This document shows positions 7,429 to 15,961 of a DNA stretch of 64,000 nucleotides, piece by piece. The first letter of the stretch is position 1. Each line of letters opens with the position of its first letter. The notes beneath the pieces were generated by a model, which was not told the DNA's origin, made no database searches, and saw only the letters and a list, made by a program, of their open reading frames with translations. Source of the DNA: Pseudomonas sp. PD9R (GTDB lineage Bacteria; Pseudomonadota; Gammaproteobacteria; Pseudomonadales; Pseudomonadaceae); NCBI RefSeq assembly GCF_019200975.1, contig NZ_JAHTMR010000015.1, forward strand, positions 70,931 through 134,930, written 5' to 3'. A program made the translations under genes and the position numbers.

Positions 7429-9498
7429 ATGACGCGCACTCGTAAAATTCTCGCCTGGACCTTCACCTGCCTTGTTGTCCTGCTGGCCGTGCTGGTGCTG
7501 ATCATCGTGTTCTTCGACTGGAACCGGATCAAACCGCCTCTCAACGCCAAAGTCTCTGAAGAGCTGCACCGCCCGTTCGCGATCAATGGCAACCTGGCCG
7601 TGATTTGGCGACGCGAACTCGACGAGGGTGGCTGGCGCGCCTGGGTGCCATGGCCGCATGTGGTGGCTGAAGACTTGAGCCTGGGCAATCCGGACTGGTC
7701 GAAGACGCCGCAGATGGCCAGCCTCAAGCGTGTCGAGTTACGAATCTCGCCTTTGGCCTTGCTCGCGCAGCGTGTGGTCATCCCGCGCATCGACCTCACC
7801 GAGCCCAATGCCGAGCTGCAACGCCTGGCCGACGGTCGCGCCAACTGGATCTTCAAGTTCGACCCGAAAGACCCGAACGCTGAACCTTCACCATGGGTGA
7901 TCGATATCGGTGCGATCGGCTTCGACAAGGGCCACGTCACCCTTGATGACCAGAGCCTGAAAACCCAGCTCGACCTGCTGATTGACCCGTTGGGCAAACC
8001 GATTCCGTTCAGCGAGATCGTCGGTGACAAAGCAGCGAAAGCCGCATTGGAGCAGGGCACTGCGCCCCAGGACTACGCGTTCGCTCTTAAAGTCAAAGGC
8101 CAGTACCACGGCCAAAAACTCGCGGGCCAAGGCAAGATCGGCGGCCTGCTGGCGCCGCAGGATGCGGCCAGGCCGTTTCCGCTTCAGGCTCAAGTGCAAA
8201 TCGCCGACACCCGCGTCGAATTGGCCGGCACCCTGATCGATCCGATGAACCTCGGTGCCCTGGATCTGCGCCTGAGACTGTCCGGCACCAGCCTGGGCAA
8301 TCTGTACCCACTGACCGGCGTGACCTTGCCGGACACGCCGCCCTATTCCACCGACGGTCATTTAATCGCCAAGCTGCATGAACCCGGTGGCGCGGTGTTC
8401 CGTTACGAAGCGTTCAACGGCAAGATCGGCGAGAGCGATATCCATGGCAGCCTGGCTTATGTCGCCAGCCAACCTCGCCCCAAACTCAGCGGCTCGCTGC
8501 TTTCCAATCAACTGCTATTCGCCGACCTCGCCCCACTGATCGGTGCCGACTCCAACGCCAAGCAAAAGGCCCGTGGCGGCGAGAGCAAGCAACCGGCGGA
8601 TAAAGTGCTGCCGGTCGAAGAGTTCAAGACTGAGCGCTGGCGCGATATGGACGCCGATGTCGAGTTCACCGGCAAGCGCATCGTCCACAGCGAAAAACTG
8701 CCGTTCAGCGATCTCTACACGCATTTGGTGCTCACCGATGGCGTGCTCAGTCTTGAGCCGCTGCGGTTCGGTGTGGCGGGCGGCAAGCTCGATGCGCAGA
8801 TTCGCCTCAACGGTCAAACCGAGCCATTGGATGGCAAAGCCAAACTCACCGCGCGCGGCTTCAAGCTCAAGCAGTTGTTCCCGACCTTCGAGCCGATGAA
8901 AACCAGCTTCGGCGAGCTCAATGGCGATGCCGATATCAGCGGGCGCGGCAACTCCGTGGCTAAATTGCTGGGCAGCGCCAATGGCAATCTGAAAATGCTG
9001 ATCAACGACGGCGCCATCAGCCGCGAGTTGATGGAGCTGGCCGGGTTGAACGTTGGTAACTATGTGGTCGGGCGGATCTTTGGTGACAAGGAAGTGAAGA
9101 TCAACTGCGCCGCCGCCGACTTCGACATCAAGTCCGGTCTCGCCACCACGCGCCTGTTCGTCTTCGATACCGAGAACGCCATCATCTATATCGACGGCAC
9201 GGCAAACATGGCCACTGAGCAACTGGACCTGACCGTCACCCCCGAGTCCAAAGGTTGGCGCCTGATTTCATTGCGTTCGCCTTTGTACGTGCGGGGCAAG
9301 TTCATCAAACCTGATGCCGGTGTGAAGGCTGTGCCACTGATGTTGCGCGGGGCCGGGATGGTCGCTTTGGGCGTGATTGCCGCACCGGCGGCGGGTTTGC
9401 TGGCGCTGGTGGCACCCAGCGGCGGCGAGCCGAATCAGTGCGCGCCGTTGCTGGAGCAAATGAAGGCGGGTAAGGCGCCAAAGACGGTGAAAAACTGA
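7429..9498 (+). CDS. AsmA-family protein
   Basis: A 689-residue envelope protein: one N-terminal transmembrane helix (about 8-27), the AsmA N-terminal domain (FDWNRIKPPLNAKVSEELHR) and a long beta-rich periplasmic body ending in the AsmA_2 region. The family forms bridge-like tubes thought to move phospholipids between the membranes. The start at 7429 follows CAGGAG and removes an unlikely 56-codon extension. It seems monocistronic. Which AsmA-like paralogue this is cannot be told. Confidence 0.87.
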   Translation: MTRTRKILAWTFTCLVVLLAVLVLIIVFFDWNRIKPPLNAKVSEELHRPFAINGNLAVIWRRELDEGGWRAWVPWPHVVAEDLSLGNPDWSKTPQMASLKRVELRISPLALLAQRVVIPRIDLTEPNAELQRLADGRANWIFKFDPKDPNAEPSPWVIDIGAIGFDKGHVTLDDQSLKTQLDLLIDPLGKPIPFSEIVGDKAAKAALEQGTAPQDYAFALKVKGQYHGQKLAGQGKIGGLLAPQDAARPFPLQAQVQIADTRVELAGTLIDPMNLGALDLRLRLSGTSLGNLYPLTGVTLPDTPPYSTDGHLIAKLHEPGGAVFRYEAFNGKIGESDIHGSLAYVASQPRPKLSGSLLSNQLLFADLAPLIGADSNAKQKARGGESKQPADKVLPVEEFKTERWRDMDADVEFTGKRIVHSEKLPFSDLYTHLVLTDGVLSLEPLRFGVAGGKLDAQIRLNGQTEPLDGKAKLTARGFKLKQLFPTFEPMKTSFGELNGDADISGRGNSVAKLLGSANGNLKMLINDGAISRELMELAGLNVGNYVVGRIFGDKEVKINCAAADFDIKSGLATTRLFVFDTENAIIYIDGTANMATEQLDLTVTPESKGWRLISLRSPLYVRGKFIKPDAGVKAVPLMLRGAGMVALGVIAAPAAGLLALVAPSGGEPNQCAPLLEQMKAGKAPKTVKN

Positions 9499-9598
9499 AA
9501 GCCTGCGGCTGCCGAAGCAATGGAGGCTGTAGGGCTCCTTGCGTTGAATGATGGCAACCGCAGTGTTTTCAGCCCGTTGTTGAATAGGTCGAGTTTGT

Positions 9599-10258
9599 CT
9601 AAAGGATGTGAAACAGGCAGGTTTGAGGCTTGCTTCCAAGCTTGCCAATAACCTGGTCCCGGATTTTGGTGTACTTGTCTTCCGACAAATAGGTTGCCCA
9701 CACCACGGTTTCAATGTCACCCAGAATGATCTTTTCGGAGAGCGGATGTTTAAGGACGGAAATACCTACGGCGCGATGGGTCTCGAACGATATTTGAAGT
9801 GAAATGATTTTCTTATCTTCGCAAACCAGCGTCAGCAATGTGCTCACTGTGAACGTGGGCGCTTCATCGTGGGCGGGTGCATTTTGCCTTTGAATCCTGC
9901 TCATGAGCGCTTCACTGGCAGGGGAGTCACTGGGTAATTGAGTGATCGCTGAGAGTGCGTTACTCAGTTGCTGTAAGCGGTCCTTTTGTATTATTTCAGG
10001 CAACGCTGTGGATGCGATGTTCAAGAGGCTGGAGGGCCGCTTGGGATAGTTTGACACTTTGGCTTTACTGAGCGCCCAGTAAAATTTTCCTAGCGTGGTT
10101 ATATACGATGACAGCCAAGTGTTTGGAGAGATGTCGGCAACTAGCTGCCCTAGGAGGCTGGAGTGCAAAATGTCTTTTTTGAATGATTCGGAGTGAGCGC
10201 CAAAAAAAATCGTGATATTGCCATCTACTACGTATGTGTCGGACGCGAATGATTCCAT
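9599..10258 (-). CDS. Unknown protein, member B of a three-protein family
   Basis: A 219-residue soluble protein of unrecognised function. ATG 10258 is preferred over an upstream TTG (10318) because a GAGG motif precedes it. Its end (TYLSEDKYTKIRDQVIGKLG) resembles that of the next upstream gene (YLNTQVYGRIRNKVLEKLG), and both have a helical N-terminal half, a beta-rich C-terminal half and a final helix. It is the second gene of a minus-strand pair, 81 bp after its neighbour. GC is visibly lower than in flanking genes, suggesting acquisition. No signal peptide or membrane segment. Confidence 0.7.
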   Translation of the reverse strand: MESFASDTYVVDGNITIFFGAHSESFKKDILHSSLLGQLVADISPNTWLSSYITTLGKFYWALSKAKVSNYPKRPSSLLNIASTALPEIIQKDRLQQLSNALSAITQLPSDSPASEALMSRIQRQNAPAHDEAPTFTVSTLLTLVCEDKKIISLQISFETHRAVGISVLKHPLSEKIILGDIETVVWATYLSEDKYTKIRDQVIGKLGSKPQTCLFHIL

Positions 10259-10339
10259 ATAGTCCTCGAACCCATTAAGTAAATTAATTTTGGAATTGGG
10301 GCTGCAGAGCAGCCACAATTCTAATTCGACAGTGTTGGC

Positions 10340-11101
10340 TTATTGGAAGCCGGGGATGTCATCGAGGAGGTCCTCGGCGGCGTTCCCTAATTTCTCAAGT
10401 ACCTTGTTTCGAATTCGTCCATAGACTTGAGTGTTGAGATAAACCGGCGTTGCCTGCGATTTTACAGCGGTCGATTTTGTGGTTGATTTCCACCAGAGAA
10501 TCCCTCGAGTACTTTCCCTGACATCCACAGTGGCGCAACTAAGAATCATCATTGGGGAGCCTTCCCTGGTTTGCCAGACCGGAGAAATATCGAATGTCGC
10601 TTCATAACCCTTTTGGGCACTACGATTATAAATTTGGATCAGTCCATCGTTACCTTTGACGCCTTCCACAGCTTTCCCGGCGAGCGCGGCCAAGCGGGGC
10701 GCGTTGGCGCCCACCAGGCTCTGAAGTATGTCAAAGGCCACAGCATCCATTGTCAGACCGGCTCTTTGAATAACCTTGTTCTGCGCGTGAAGTTTCTGAA
10801 GCGTCCACCCGAGAGTACTCAGGCCATTGGTGTAGTACTCGTACCATTGATGCAGTTCTTTGACCATGTCGTATTTTTGTGATGCGGCGTTTTGCATGAG
10901 CAATTTGCAGGCGTTGACATCATCACGGTTTTGTTCTGTTACGCCAGGTTCGAAAATGTTAATCATGTCCGGGCCGGCCGTGGCGCTTTCTTTGTTTGGG
11001 TCAATTGGCTTATCTATGGAGAAAGCTCTGACGACTGGCTTGGTTTGGATGGGGAGGGCCGGCAGGGAGTCGAGAAATTCAAGTCGTTGTTCAATATGCA
11101 T
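10340..11101 (-). CDS. Unknown protein, member A of a three-protein family
   Basis: A 253-residue soluble protein of unrecognised function. Near residues 85-102 it has HQWYEYYTNGLSTLGWTL, matching AQWFEFYSGMLWSVGWSL in the protein at 58985-59659. The later segments MMILSCATVDVRE...GILWWKS and NTQVYGRIRNKVLEKL also align with that protein. It precedes the related 219-residue gene and probably shares its transcript. Lower GC than the surroundings. No secretion signal. Confidence 0.72.
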   Translation of the reverse strand: MHIEQRLEFLDSLPALPIQTKPVVRAFSIDKPIDPNKESATAGPDMINIFEPGVTEQNRDDVNACKLLMQNAASQKYDMVKELHQWYEYYTNGLSTLGWTLQKLHAQNKVIQRAGLTMDAVAFDILQSLVGANAPRLAALAGKAVEGVKGNDGLIQIYNRSAQKGYEATFDISPVWQTREGSPMMILSCATVDVRESTRGILWWKSTTKSTAVKSQATPVYLNTQVYGRIRNKVLEKLGNAAEDLLDDIPGFQ

Positions 11102-11236
11102 TGTGATAGTCCTTTAAAAGTTGTGGTCAGACTTCTTGTCTGTGGATTTAATATAAATAACTTGCGCGGCAAGTCTAGCGAGCGTTTGTAACTGGGTGCT
11201 GGTAATTGCTGGTGGGTTTAATAAGCGGGCAATAAA

Positions 11237-11270
11237 AAACTTTATGGCAACCCTGGTTGCCATAAAGTTT
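11237..11270. terminator. Perfect 16-bp hairpin terminator
   Basis: AAACTTTATGGCAACC (11237-11252) is exactly inverted at 11255-11270 with a two-base centre and a T-rich tail on both strands. It lies nine bases beyond the stop of the ferritin-like gene (minus strand). Confidence 0.85.
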
Positions 11271-11278
11271 GTTTGTTA

Positions 11279-11809
11279 TTACAGGTCCTTTAAAATATCC
11301 GCCATATCATCCGCGTGCTCTTCTTCCTGCGCCAGAATATCTTCAAATATCCGTCGGGTTGTCGGATCTTTTTCACCGATGTATTGAATGATTTCGCGGT
11401 AGCTGTCGATGGCAATACGCTCGGCGACCAGATCTTCGTAGACCATTTCTTTGAGTGAATTGCCGGCTACGTACTGAGCGTGGGAGTTTTTCGACAGCAA
11501 GTCAGGGTCGAATTCCGGTTCTCCGCCGAGTTGCACGATGCGTTCGGCCAACCGATCGGCGTGTTGGGCTTCCTGGGTCGCGTGCTCGAGGAATTCGTCG
11601 GCCGCGACGTGGGCTTTCAGGCCGTTGGCCATGAAGTAGTGGCGCTTGTATCGCAATACGCAGACCAGTTCGGTGGCCAACGACTCGTTGAGCAAGCGCA
11701 GGACTTCTTCGCGGTCGGCGCTATAGCTTTCCGTCACCGCGCCGTTCTCGACGTTCTGTCGGGCGCGTTCGCGAAGGGTAGTTACATCGGTCAAGTGCAT
11801 GTCACTCAT
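11279..11809 (-). CDS. Ferritin-like / bacterioferritin-family protein
   Basis: A 176-residue four-helix ferritin-like protein. Paired carboxylate/His motifs of a di-iron centre are visible: Glu in ESLATELVCVLRY, EHATQEAQHADRLAERI, and EDLVAERIAIDSY with EEEHADDM near the end. Such proteins are often called bacterioferritins or Dps-like; the role is probably iron storage or peroxide protection in the cytoplasm. The ATG at 11809 follows AGGAGATTGAG, and the upstream extension enters the LysR gene. A homologue lies near ureE and desT in P. aeruginosa. Confidence 0.82.
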   Translation of the reverse strand: MSDMHLTDVTTLRERARQNVENGAVTESYSADREEVLRLLNESLATELVCVLRYKRHYFMANGLKAHVAADEFLEHATQEAQHADRLAERIVQLGGEPEFDPDLLSKNSHAQYVAGNSLKEMVYEDLVAERIAIDSYREIIQYIGEKDPTTRRIFEDILAQEEEHADDMADILKDL

Positions 11810-11901
11810 CTCAATCTCCTGGAGGCTAATCCGGTGGGCGTCGCGTCTCTGGGGGGCGTGATCGCTACTTAAGGTGTGAGTGAGCCACCTGGCGAAAAGT
11901 T

Positions 11902-12816
11902 TTATCGGGTGTTCGATCTCGGCAATAGACCCGACAACCCGGCTTCCTCCTGCAACCACGAAAAAAACGCCCGAACCGGCGGATGCCGCTCGCGACCCGG
12001 CACGCACAACGCGCTGTATCCAGCGCCCTCCACCTGCACATCACCGCGATACGCCTTCAGCAATCCGCTGGCCACGCTCTCGGACACCAGGATATTGCTT
12101 GCCAGCACCAAGCCTTGCCCGGCAATCGCCGCTTGCAGGGCGTAATGCTCCTCGTCGTATTCACGCACCGCTGGCTGGCCAGTCAGCCAGGTTTCGCCGG
12201 ACTGTTCGCACCAGGCCTTCCAACCATGGGCATAGAGTTTGGAGTTGTGCCAGCGCACGCTGATCAGCGTCGGTACGCGACGGCTCGCCGAAGCCACTTG
12301 GTCCGGTGAACCGTAAACACCGAAGGATTCGTCGAACAGGCACAAGCCGTAGAGGTTCGGATAGTCATCAAGGCTATAGCGCACCACCAGGTCGACGCTG
12401 GCATCCTGATGCAAGTCGATGACCTCGCAATGAGTATCGAGGCGCAGGCTGATGTTCGGGTGGCGGGCGTAGAAGCGTCCAAGGCGTGGCACCAGCCACA
12501 GGGCGGCGAAAGCGGCGGTGGTAGAGATCGTCAGGCTCGCGCCGCTGCGTTGCGGGCGCAAGGTGTCGACGCTTTGCGCCACGTCCAGAAACGCACCGTG
12601 CAGGCTGTGGAACAGCCGTTCGCCACACTCGGTCAGGCGCACTTGTCGGGGCAGGCGCTCGAACAATGGCACGCCGAGCCAGGTTTCCAGTGAGCGGATC
12701 TGATGGGACACCGCCGTTGGCGTTACCGAGAGTTCTGCGGCGGCGGCCTTGAAACTCAGCAAGCGTGAAGCGGATTCAAACGCACGCAGGGCGGTCAACG
12801 GTAACGAGGCAAACAT
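11902..12816 (-). CDS. LysR-family regulator (GcvA-like)
   Basis: A 304-residue LysR regulator. The N-terminal winged helix-turn-helix reads LTALRAFESASRLLSFKAAA...VSHQIRSLETWLGVPLFER (8-55), followed by a two-lobed effector domain (about 90-295). N-terminal wording is typical of the GcvA/AmpR branch. It is divergent from the azoreductase-SMR pair across a 121-bp gap with a palindromic site, so it probably controls that pair. The inducer is unknown. Confidence 0.88.
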   Translation of the reverse strand: MFASLPLTALRAFESASRLLSFKAAAAELSVTPTAVSHQIRSLETWLGVPLFERLPRQVRLTECGERLFHSLHGAFLDVAQSVDTLRPQRSGASLTISTTAAFAALWLVPRLGRFYARHPNISLRLDTHCEVIDLHQDASVDLVVRYSLDDYPNLYGLCLFDESFGVYGSPDQVASASRRVPTLISVRWHNSKLYAHGWKAWCEQSGETWLTGQPAVREYDEEHYALQAAIAGQGLVLASNILVSESVASGLLKAYRGDVQVEGAGYSALCVPGRERHPPVRAFFSWLQEEAGLSGLLPRSNTR

Positions 12817-12831
12817 TCAAGGCTCCATGGG

Positions 12832-12849
12832 TGAAATGAATTCATTCAA
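12832..12849. promoter_or_regulatory. Candidate LysR operator
   Basis: TGAAATGAATTCATTCAA is a near-perfect palindrome with a perfect 10-bp core and a T-N11-A spacing, in the divergent promoter of the LysR and azoreductase genes. Assignment to the adjacent regulator is inferred from position. Confidence 0.5.
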
Positions 12850-12937
12850 GCTGATTTTTGCTCAGTTGAAGAGGGACAGCTACTCGCTTCAGGCTGCAAG
12901 CCACAAGCGTTTTGAGTTTAGTCCCCAGGAGATTCAG

Positions 12938-13576
12938 ATGAGTAAAATTCTTGCTGTTCATGCCAGCCCCCGTGGTGAGCGTTCGCACTCCCGGCGTTTG
13001 GCTGAAGTATTTCTGTCGGCCTTGCAGGCCCGAAATCCACAATCGCGCCTGACGCGCCGCGAAGTCGGGCGGGCGCTGATTCCGCCGGTCAATGAGGCGT
13101 TCGTGGCGGCCGCGTTTTATCCCGAGCCAGAAGCACGGCCGTTGTCGATGCAAGCCGATCTTGCCTTTAGCGACGCGCTGGTCGGCGAGTTGCTGAACCA
13201 TGATTTGCTGGTGATCTCCACGCCGATGCACAACTTCAGTGTGCCCAGTGGCCTCAAGGCCTGGATCGATCAGATCGTGCGGCTCGGGCTGACGTTCAAC
13301 CACACGCTGGACAACGGAGTGGCGCAGTACGAACCGCTGGTGCAGGGCAAAAAAGCGCTGATCATCACCAGTCGCGGCGGCTTCGGGTTTGGCCCGGGCG
13401 GTGAACTGGAGACCATGAACCATGCCGATAAATTGTTGCGCACGGTGTTGGGTTTCATTGGCATCACCGACGTCACCGTAGTCGCCGCCGAGGGCGAAGA
13501 GTCCGAGGCACGCACCTTCGAAGTCTCCGTCGCCGAGGCTGAACAGCGCCTGCTTGCGCTGGCCAGGGCGTTTTAG
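12938..13576 (+). CDS. azoR: FMN-dependent NADH-azoreductase
   Basis: A 212-residue flavodoxin-fold oxidoreductase of the AzoR/NQO family. The phosphate-binding start HASPRGERSHSRRLAE (7-22), STPMHNFSVPSGLKAWIDQIVR (about 90-111) and SRGGFG are the FMN and quinone-site motifs. It reduces azo compounds or quinones with NADH in the cytoplasm; physiologically it is usually a quinone or electrophile detoxifier. The start at 12938 has AGGAG at 12927-12931. The stop abuts the SMR gene start, so the two are co-transcribed. Confidence 0.9.
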   Translation: MSKILAVHASPRGERSHSRRLAEVFLSALQARNPQSRLTRREVGRALIPPVNEAFVAAAFYPEPEARPLSMQADLAFSDALVGELLNHDLLVISTPMHNFSVPSGLKAWIDQIVRLGLTFNHTLDNGVAQYEPLVQGKKALIITSRGGFGFGPGGELETMNHADKLLRTVLGFIGITDVTVVAAEGEESEARTFEVSVAEAEQRLLALARAF

Positions 13577-13882
13577 ATGGCCTGGCTGTTTTTGCTGATC
13601 GCCGCCGGTTTCGAGGTCACGTTCGCCATGGGCATGAAGTACGCCGAAGGCTTCACCCGGCCCTGGCCATCGCTGATCACCGTCGTGGCGGCGGTGGGTG
13701 GCATTTACTTCCTGACCCTGGCGATGCGCGAGTTGCCGGTGAGCATCGCCTACCCGATCTGGACCGCCATCGGTTCACTGGGCACGGTGTTTCTCGGTTT
13801 TGCATTGCTAGGTGAAAGCCTGACTGCGGTCAAGTTACTGTCGGTCGGGCTGATCGTGGCCGGCGTGGTGGGCCTGAAGTAG
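13577..13882 (+). CDS. SMR-family efflux protein, Gdx/SugE-like
   Basis: A 101-residue protein with four transmembrane helices, the size of small multidrug resistance proteins. The essential Glu13 is present (AAGFEV), with the conserved PIWTAIGSLGTVFLG signature and GESL. Wording is nearer Gdx/SugE (guanidinium exporters) than EmrE, so guanidinium or quaternary amine export are both possible. SMR proteins act as antiparallel dimers. Starts at the base after the azoreductase stop. Confidence 0.85.
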   Translation: MAWLFLLIAAGFEVTFAMGMKYAEGFTRPWPSLITVVAAVGGIYFLTLAMRELPVSIAYPIWTAIGSLGTVFLGFALLGESLTAVKLLSVGLIVAGVVGLK

Positions 13883-13990
13883 GGCGGATGACCTAGACTG
13901 CTCGTCGAGTTGTCACGTTCGCAGCCGATACTTGGCGGATGTCTTGCATCTCGCCTTGCGTCACTTCACCGACCACAAGGATGTCCGCCC

Positions 13991-14881
13991 ATGTCGCAAG
14001 GTTCGGCCACGCGTTACCCGTTGGTGTTGGTCCCGGGCATGCTCGGGTTTATTCGTCTGGTGCTGTATCCGTACTGGTACGGGATCGTTTCGGCGCTGCG
14101 CCAGGGGGGTGCGGTGGTGTTTGCGGTGCAGGTCTCGCCGCTCAACTCCAGCGAAGTGCGCGGTGAGCAACTGCTGGCGCGGATCGAAGAGATCCTGCGC
14201 GAGACAGGTGCCGCGAAGGTCAACCTGATCGGCCATAGCCAAGGCTCGCTGACCGCCCGGTATGCGGCGGCCAAACGCCCGGATCTTGTTGCTTCGGTGA
14301 CATCGGTGGCTGGGCCGAATCACGGTTCGGAACTGGCGGACTACCTGCACAAGCACTATCCCCATGACAGTGTCAGTGGCCGCTTGCTGAGCGTTCTGCT
14401 GCGCATGGTCGGCGCGCTGATGTGCCTGCTGGACACTGGGTATCACGGGCCGCGGCTGCCGGTGGATATCCATGCGTCCCATCATTCACTTACCACCGAA
14501 GGCGTGGCGCTGTTCAATCAACGTTATCCACAGGGTCTGCCGGAAATCTGGGGCGGGCATGGGCCGGAAGAGGTCAATGGCGTGCGTTATTACTCGTGGT
14601 CCGGGACCTTGCAGCCGGGGAAAACCGATCGTGGTCGTAACCTGCTTGATGGCACCAACCGCAGTTGTCGATTGTTCGCCAAAACCTTTGTCCGGGAAGT
14701 CGGGCATTGCGATGGAATGGTCGGGCGCTATAGCTCGCATCTGGGGACGGTGATTGGCGATGAGTATCCGCTGGATCACTTCGACATCGTCAATCAGTCG
14801 TTGGGGTTGGTGGGGAAGGGGGCAGAGCCGATTCGGTTGTTTGTCGAGCATGCGGCTCGGTTGAGGGTCGCAGGTTTATAA
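13991..14881 (+). CDS. Family I.1-type lipase without a signal peptide
   Basis: A 296-residue alpha/beta hydrolase resembling the P. fragi lipase. The oxyanion region VPGMLGF (14-20), GHSQG with nucleophile Ser83, Asp241 in CDGMVGRYSSHLG and His263 in PLDHFD are all present. It hydrolyses triacylglycerols or esters. No signal peptide is seen in the form starting at 13991, preceded by ACAAGG, and no lipase foldase (lif) gene follows, so export is unclear. An upstream 27-codon extension is not signal-like. Confidence 0.87.
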   Translation: MSQGSATRYPLVLVPGMLGFIRLVLYPYWYGIVSALRQGGAVVFAVQVSPLNSSEVRGEQLLARIEEILRETGAAKVNLIGHSQGSLTARYAAAKRPDLVASVTSVAGPNHGSELADYLHKHYPHDSVSGRLLSVLLRMVGALMCLLDTGYHGPRLPVDIHASHHSLTTEGVALFNQRYPQGLPEIWGGHGPEEVNGVRYYSWSGTLQPGKTDRGRNLLDGTNRSCRLFAKTFVREVGHCDGMVGRYSSHLGTVIGDEYPLDHFDIVNQSLGLVGKGAEPIRLFVEHAARLRVAGL

Positions 14882-14968
14882 GATCAAAATCAAAAGATCG
14901 CAGCCTTCGGCAGCTCCTACAGGGGAATGCGTTCCAAATGTAGGAGCTGCCGAAGGCTGCGATCTTTT
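14881..14968. repeat. BIME (REP pair, GATCGCAGCCTTCGGCAGCTCC class)
   Basis: Inverted arms at about 14892-14921 and 14940-14968 between convergent genes. Ends in T/A runs and may also end transcription of both genes. It overlaps the lipase stop. Confidence 0.8.
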
Positions 14969-14977
14969 AGCTATGCG

Positions 14978-15865
14978 TCAGGCAACGCTGACCTTGCGGC
15001 CCAACACCGTGGTCCAGCGCTCGGAAAGAATCACCCCACCCAACGTCAACATCCCGCCCACCAGGTGATACATCGCCAACTGCTCATGCAGCACCACCGC
15101 CGCAATCAGCGCGGTGATCAACGGCAACAAATTGAAAAACAGCGTGGTCCGGCTCGGTCCCAAACGCACCACGGCCTGCATCCAGGCCAATGGCGCAATC
15201 ATCGAGGCCAGCAGGCAGGCGTACAGCACCAGCGGAATGTTTTGCCGGGTCAGGCCGGTTTTCGCGGAAACCAGAAACAACGGAAACAACACCACCACCG
15301 CCACCAGCACCTGCAAATACAGCAACACCAACGGTGGCAAACGCAGCTGCCATTTTTTAAGCAGGGTGCTGTAGATCGCATAAGCCAGGGAGGCGATCAG
15401 CATCATCGCGTCGCCCAGATTCACCCCATGATCCAGCAGCACGCCCAGGCTGCCGGACGAGACCACCACCAACACGCCGGCAAACGACAACACCGCACCG
15501 GCCAGTGCACCGAGGGTCAGGCGTTGACCGAGGCTGACGATCGCCATGGCCAGCGACATCAACGGCATCAGCGACAGGATGATGCCCATATTGGTGGCCG
15601 AGGTCAGGCTCGCGGCGAAGTACGCCAGGCTTTGGTAGACCGCCATACCCAGCACACCGAGAACGAAAATCTTGCCCAGGTTCGGGCGGATCGCCGGCCA
15701 GTGGGCGATCACCGGTTTGAGCATGAAAGGCGTGAACAACAATCCGGCGAGCAGCCAGCGGTAAAAACCGATCTCGGCCGGGAAGATCGCCCCAGCCGAC
15801 ATTTTGGTGATCACGGTGTTGCCGGCCCAGAGAAAAATGGCCAGCAAGGGATAAGCGTATTGCAT
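14978..15865 (-). CDS. EamA/DMT-superfamily transporter
   Basis: A 295-residue inner-membrane protein with ten hydrophobic helices made of two EamA halves (about 5-135 and 150-280). WAGNTVITK...AEIGFYRWLLAGLL is the usual first-half motif. Members export amino acids, metabolites or drugs; the substrate is unknown. Divergent from an AraC regulator across a 96-bp gap with nested palindromes, an arrangement like nimT-nimR in E. coli. Confidence 0.87.
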   Translation of the reverse strand: MQYAYPLLAIFLWAGNTVITKMSAGAIFPAEIGFYRWLLAGLLFTPFMLKPVIAHWPAIRPNLGKIFVLGVLGMAVYQSLAYFAASLTSATNMGIILSLMPLMSLAMAIVSLGQRLTLGALAGAVLSFAGVLVVVSSGSLGVLLDHGVNLGDAMMLIASLAYAIYSTLLKKWQLRLPPLVLLYLQVLVAVVVLFPLFLVSAKTGLTRQNIPLVLYACLLASMIAPLAWMQAVVRLGPSRTTLFFNLLPLITALIAAVVLHEQLAMYHLVGGMLTLGGVILSERWTTVLGRKVSVA

Positions 15866-15888
15866 CGGGAAAAACCAGAACGTTAATG

Positions 15889-15948
15889 AGGGGTGATTAT
15901 CCCCTGTCTGGATACAAGCCTATACTTCGATCCAGACAACTCACCCCT
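15889..15948. promoter_or_regulatory. Nested palindromes in divergent promoter
   Basis: AGGGGTGA (15889-15896) pairs with TCACCCCT (15941-15948), and inside it TGTCTGGAT (15905-15913) pairs with ATCCAGACA (15930-15938). Both are perfect. The pair occupies most of the gap between the transporter and the AraC gene and probably binds the AraC protein. Confidence 0.6.
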
Positions 15949-15961
15949 GACGACGGACAGC

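Noticed and set aside
11102..11236. Attachment site or mobile element around the low-GC pair
   Set aside because: No integrase, tRNA, direct repeat or insertion-sequence end was found.
14927..15886. Gln/His-rich 319-codon plus-strand ORF
   Set aside because: Antisense to the EamA transporter; composition is typical of shadow frames in GC-rich DNA.
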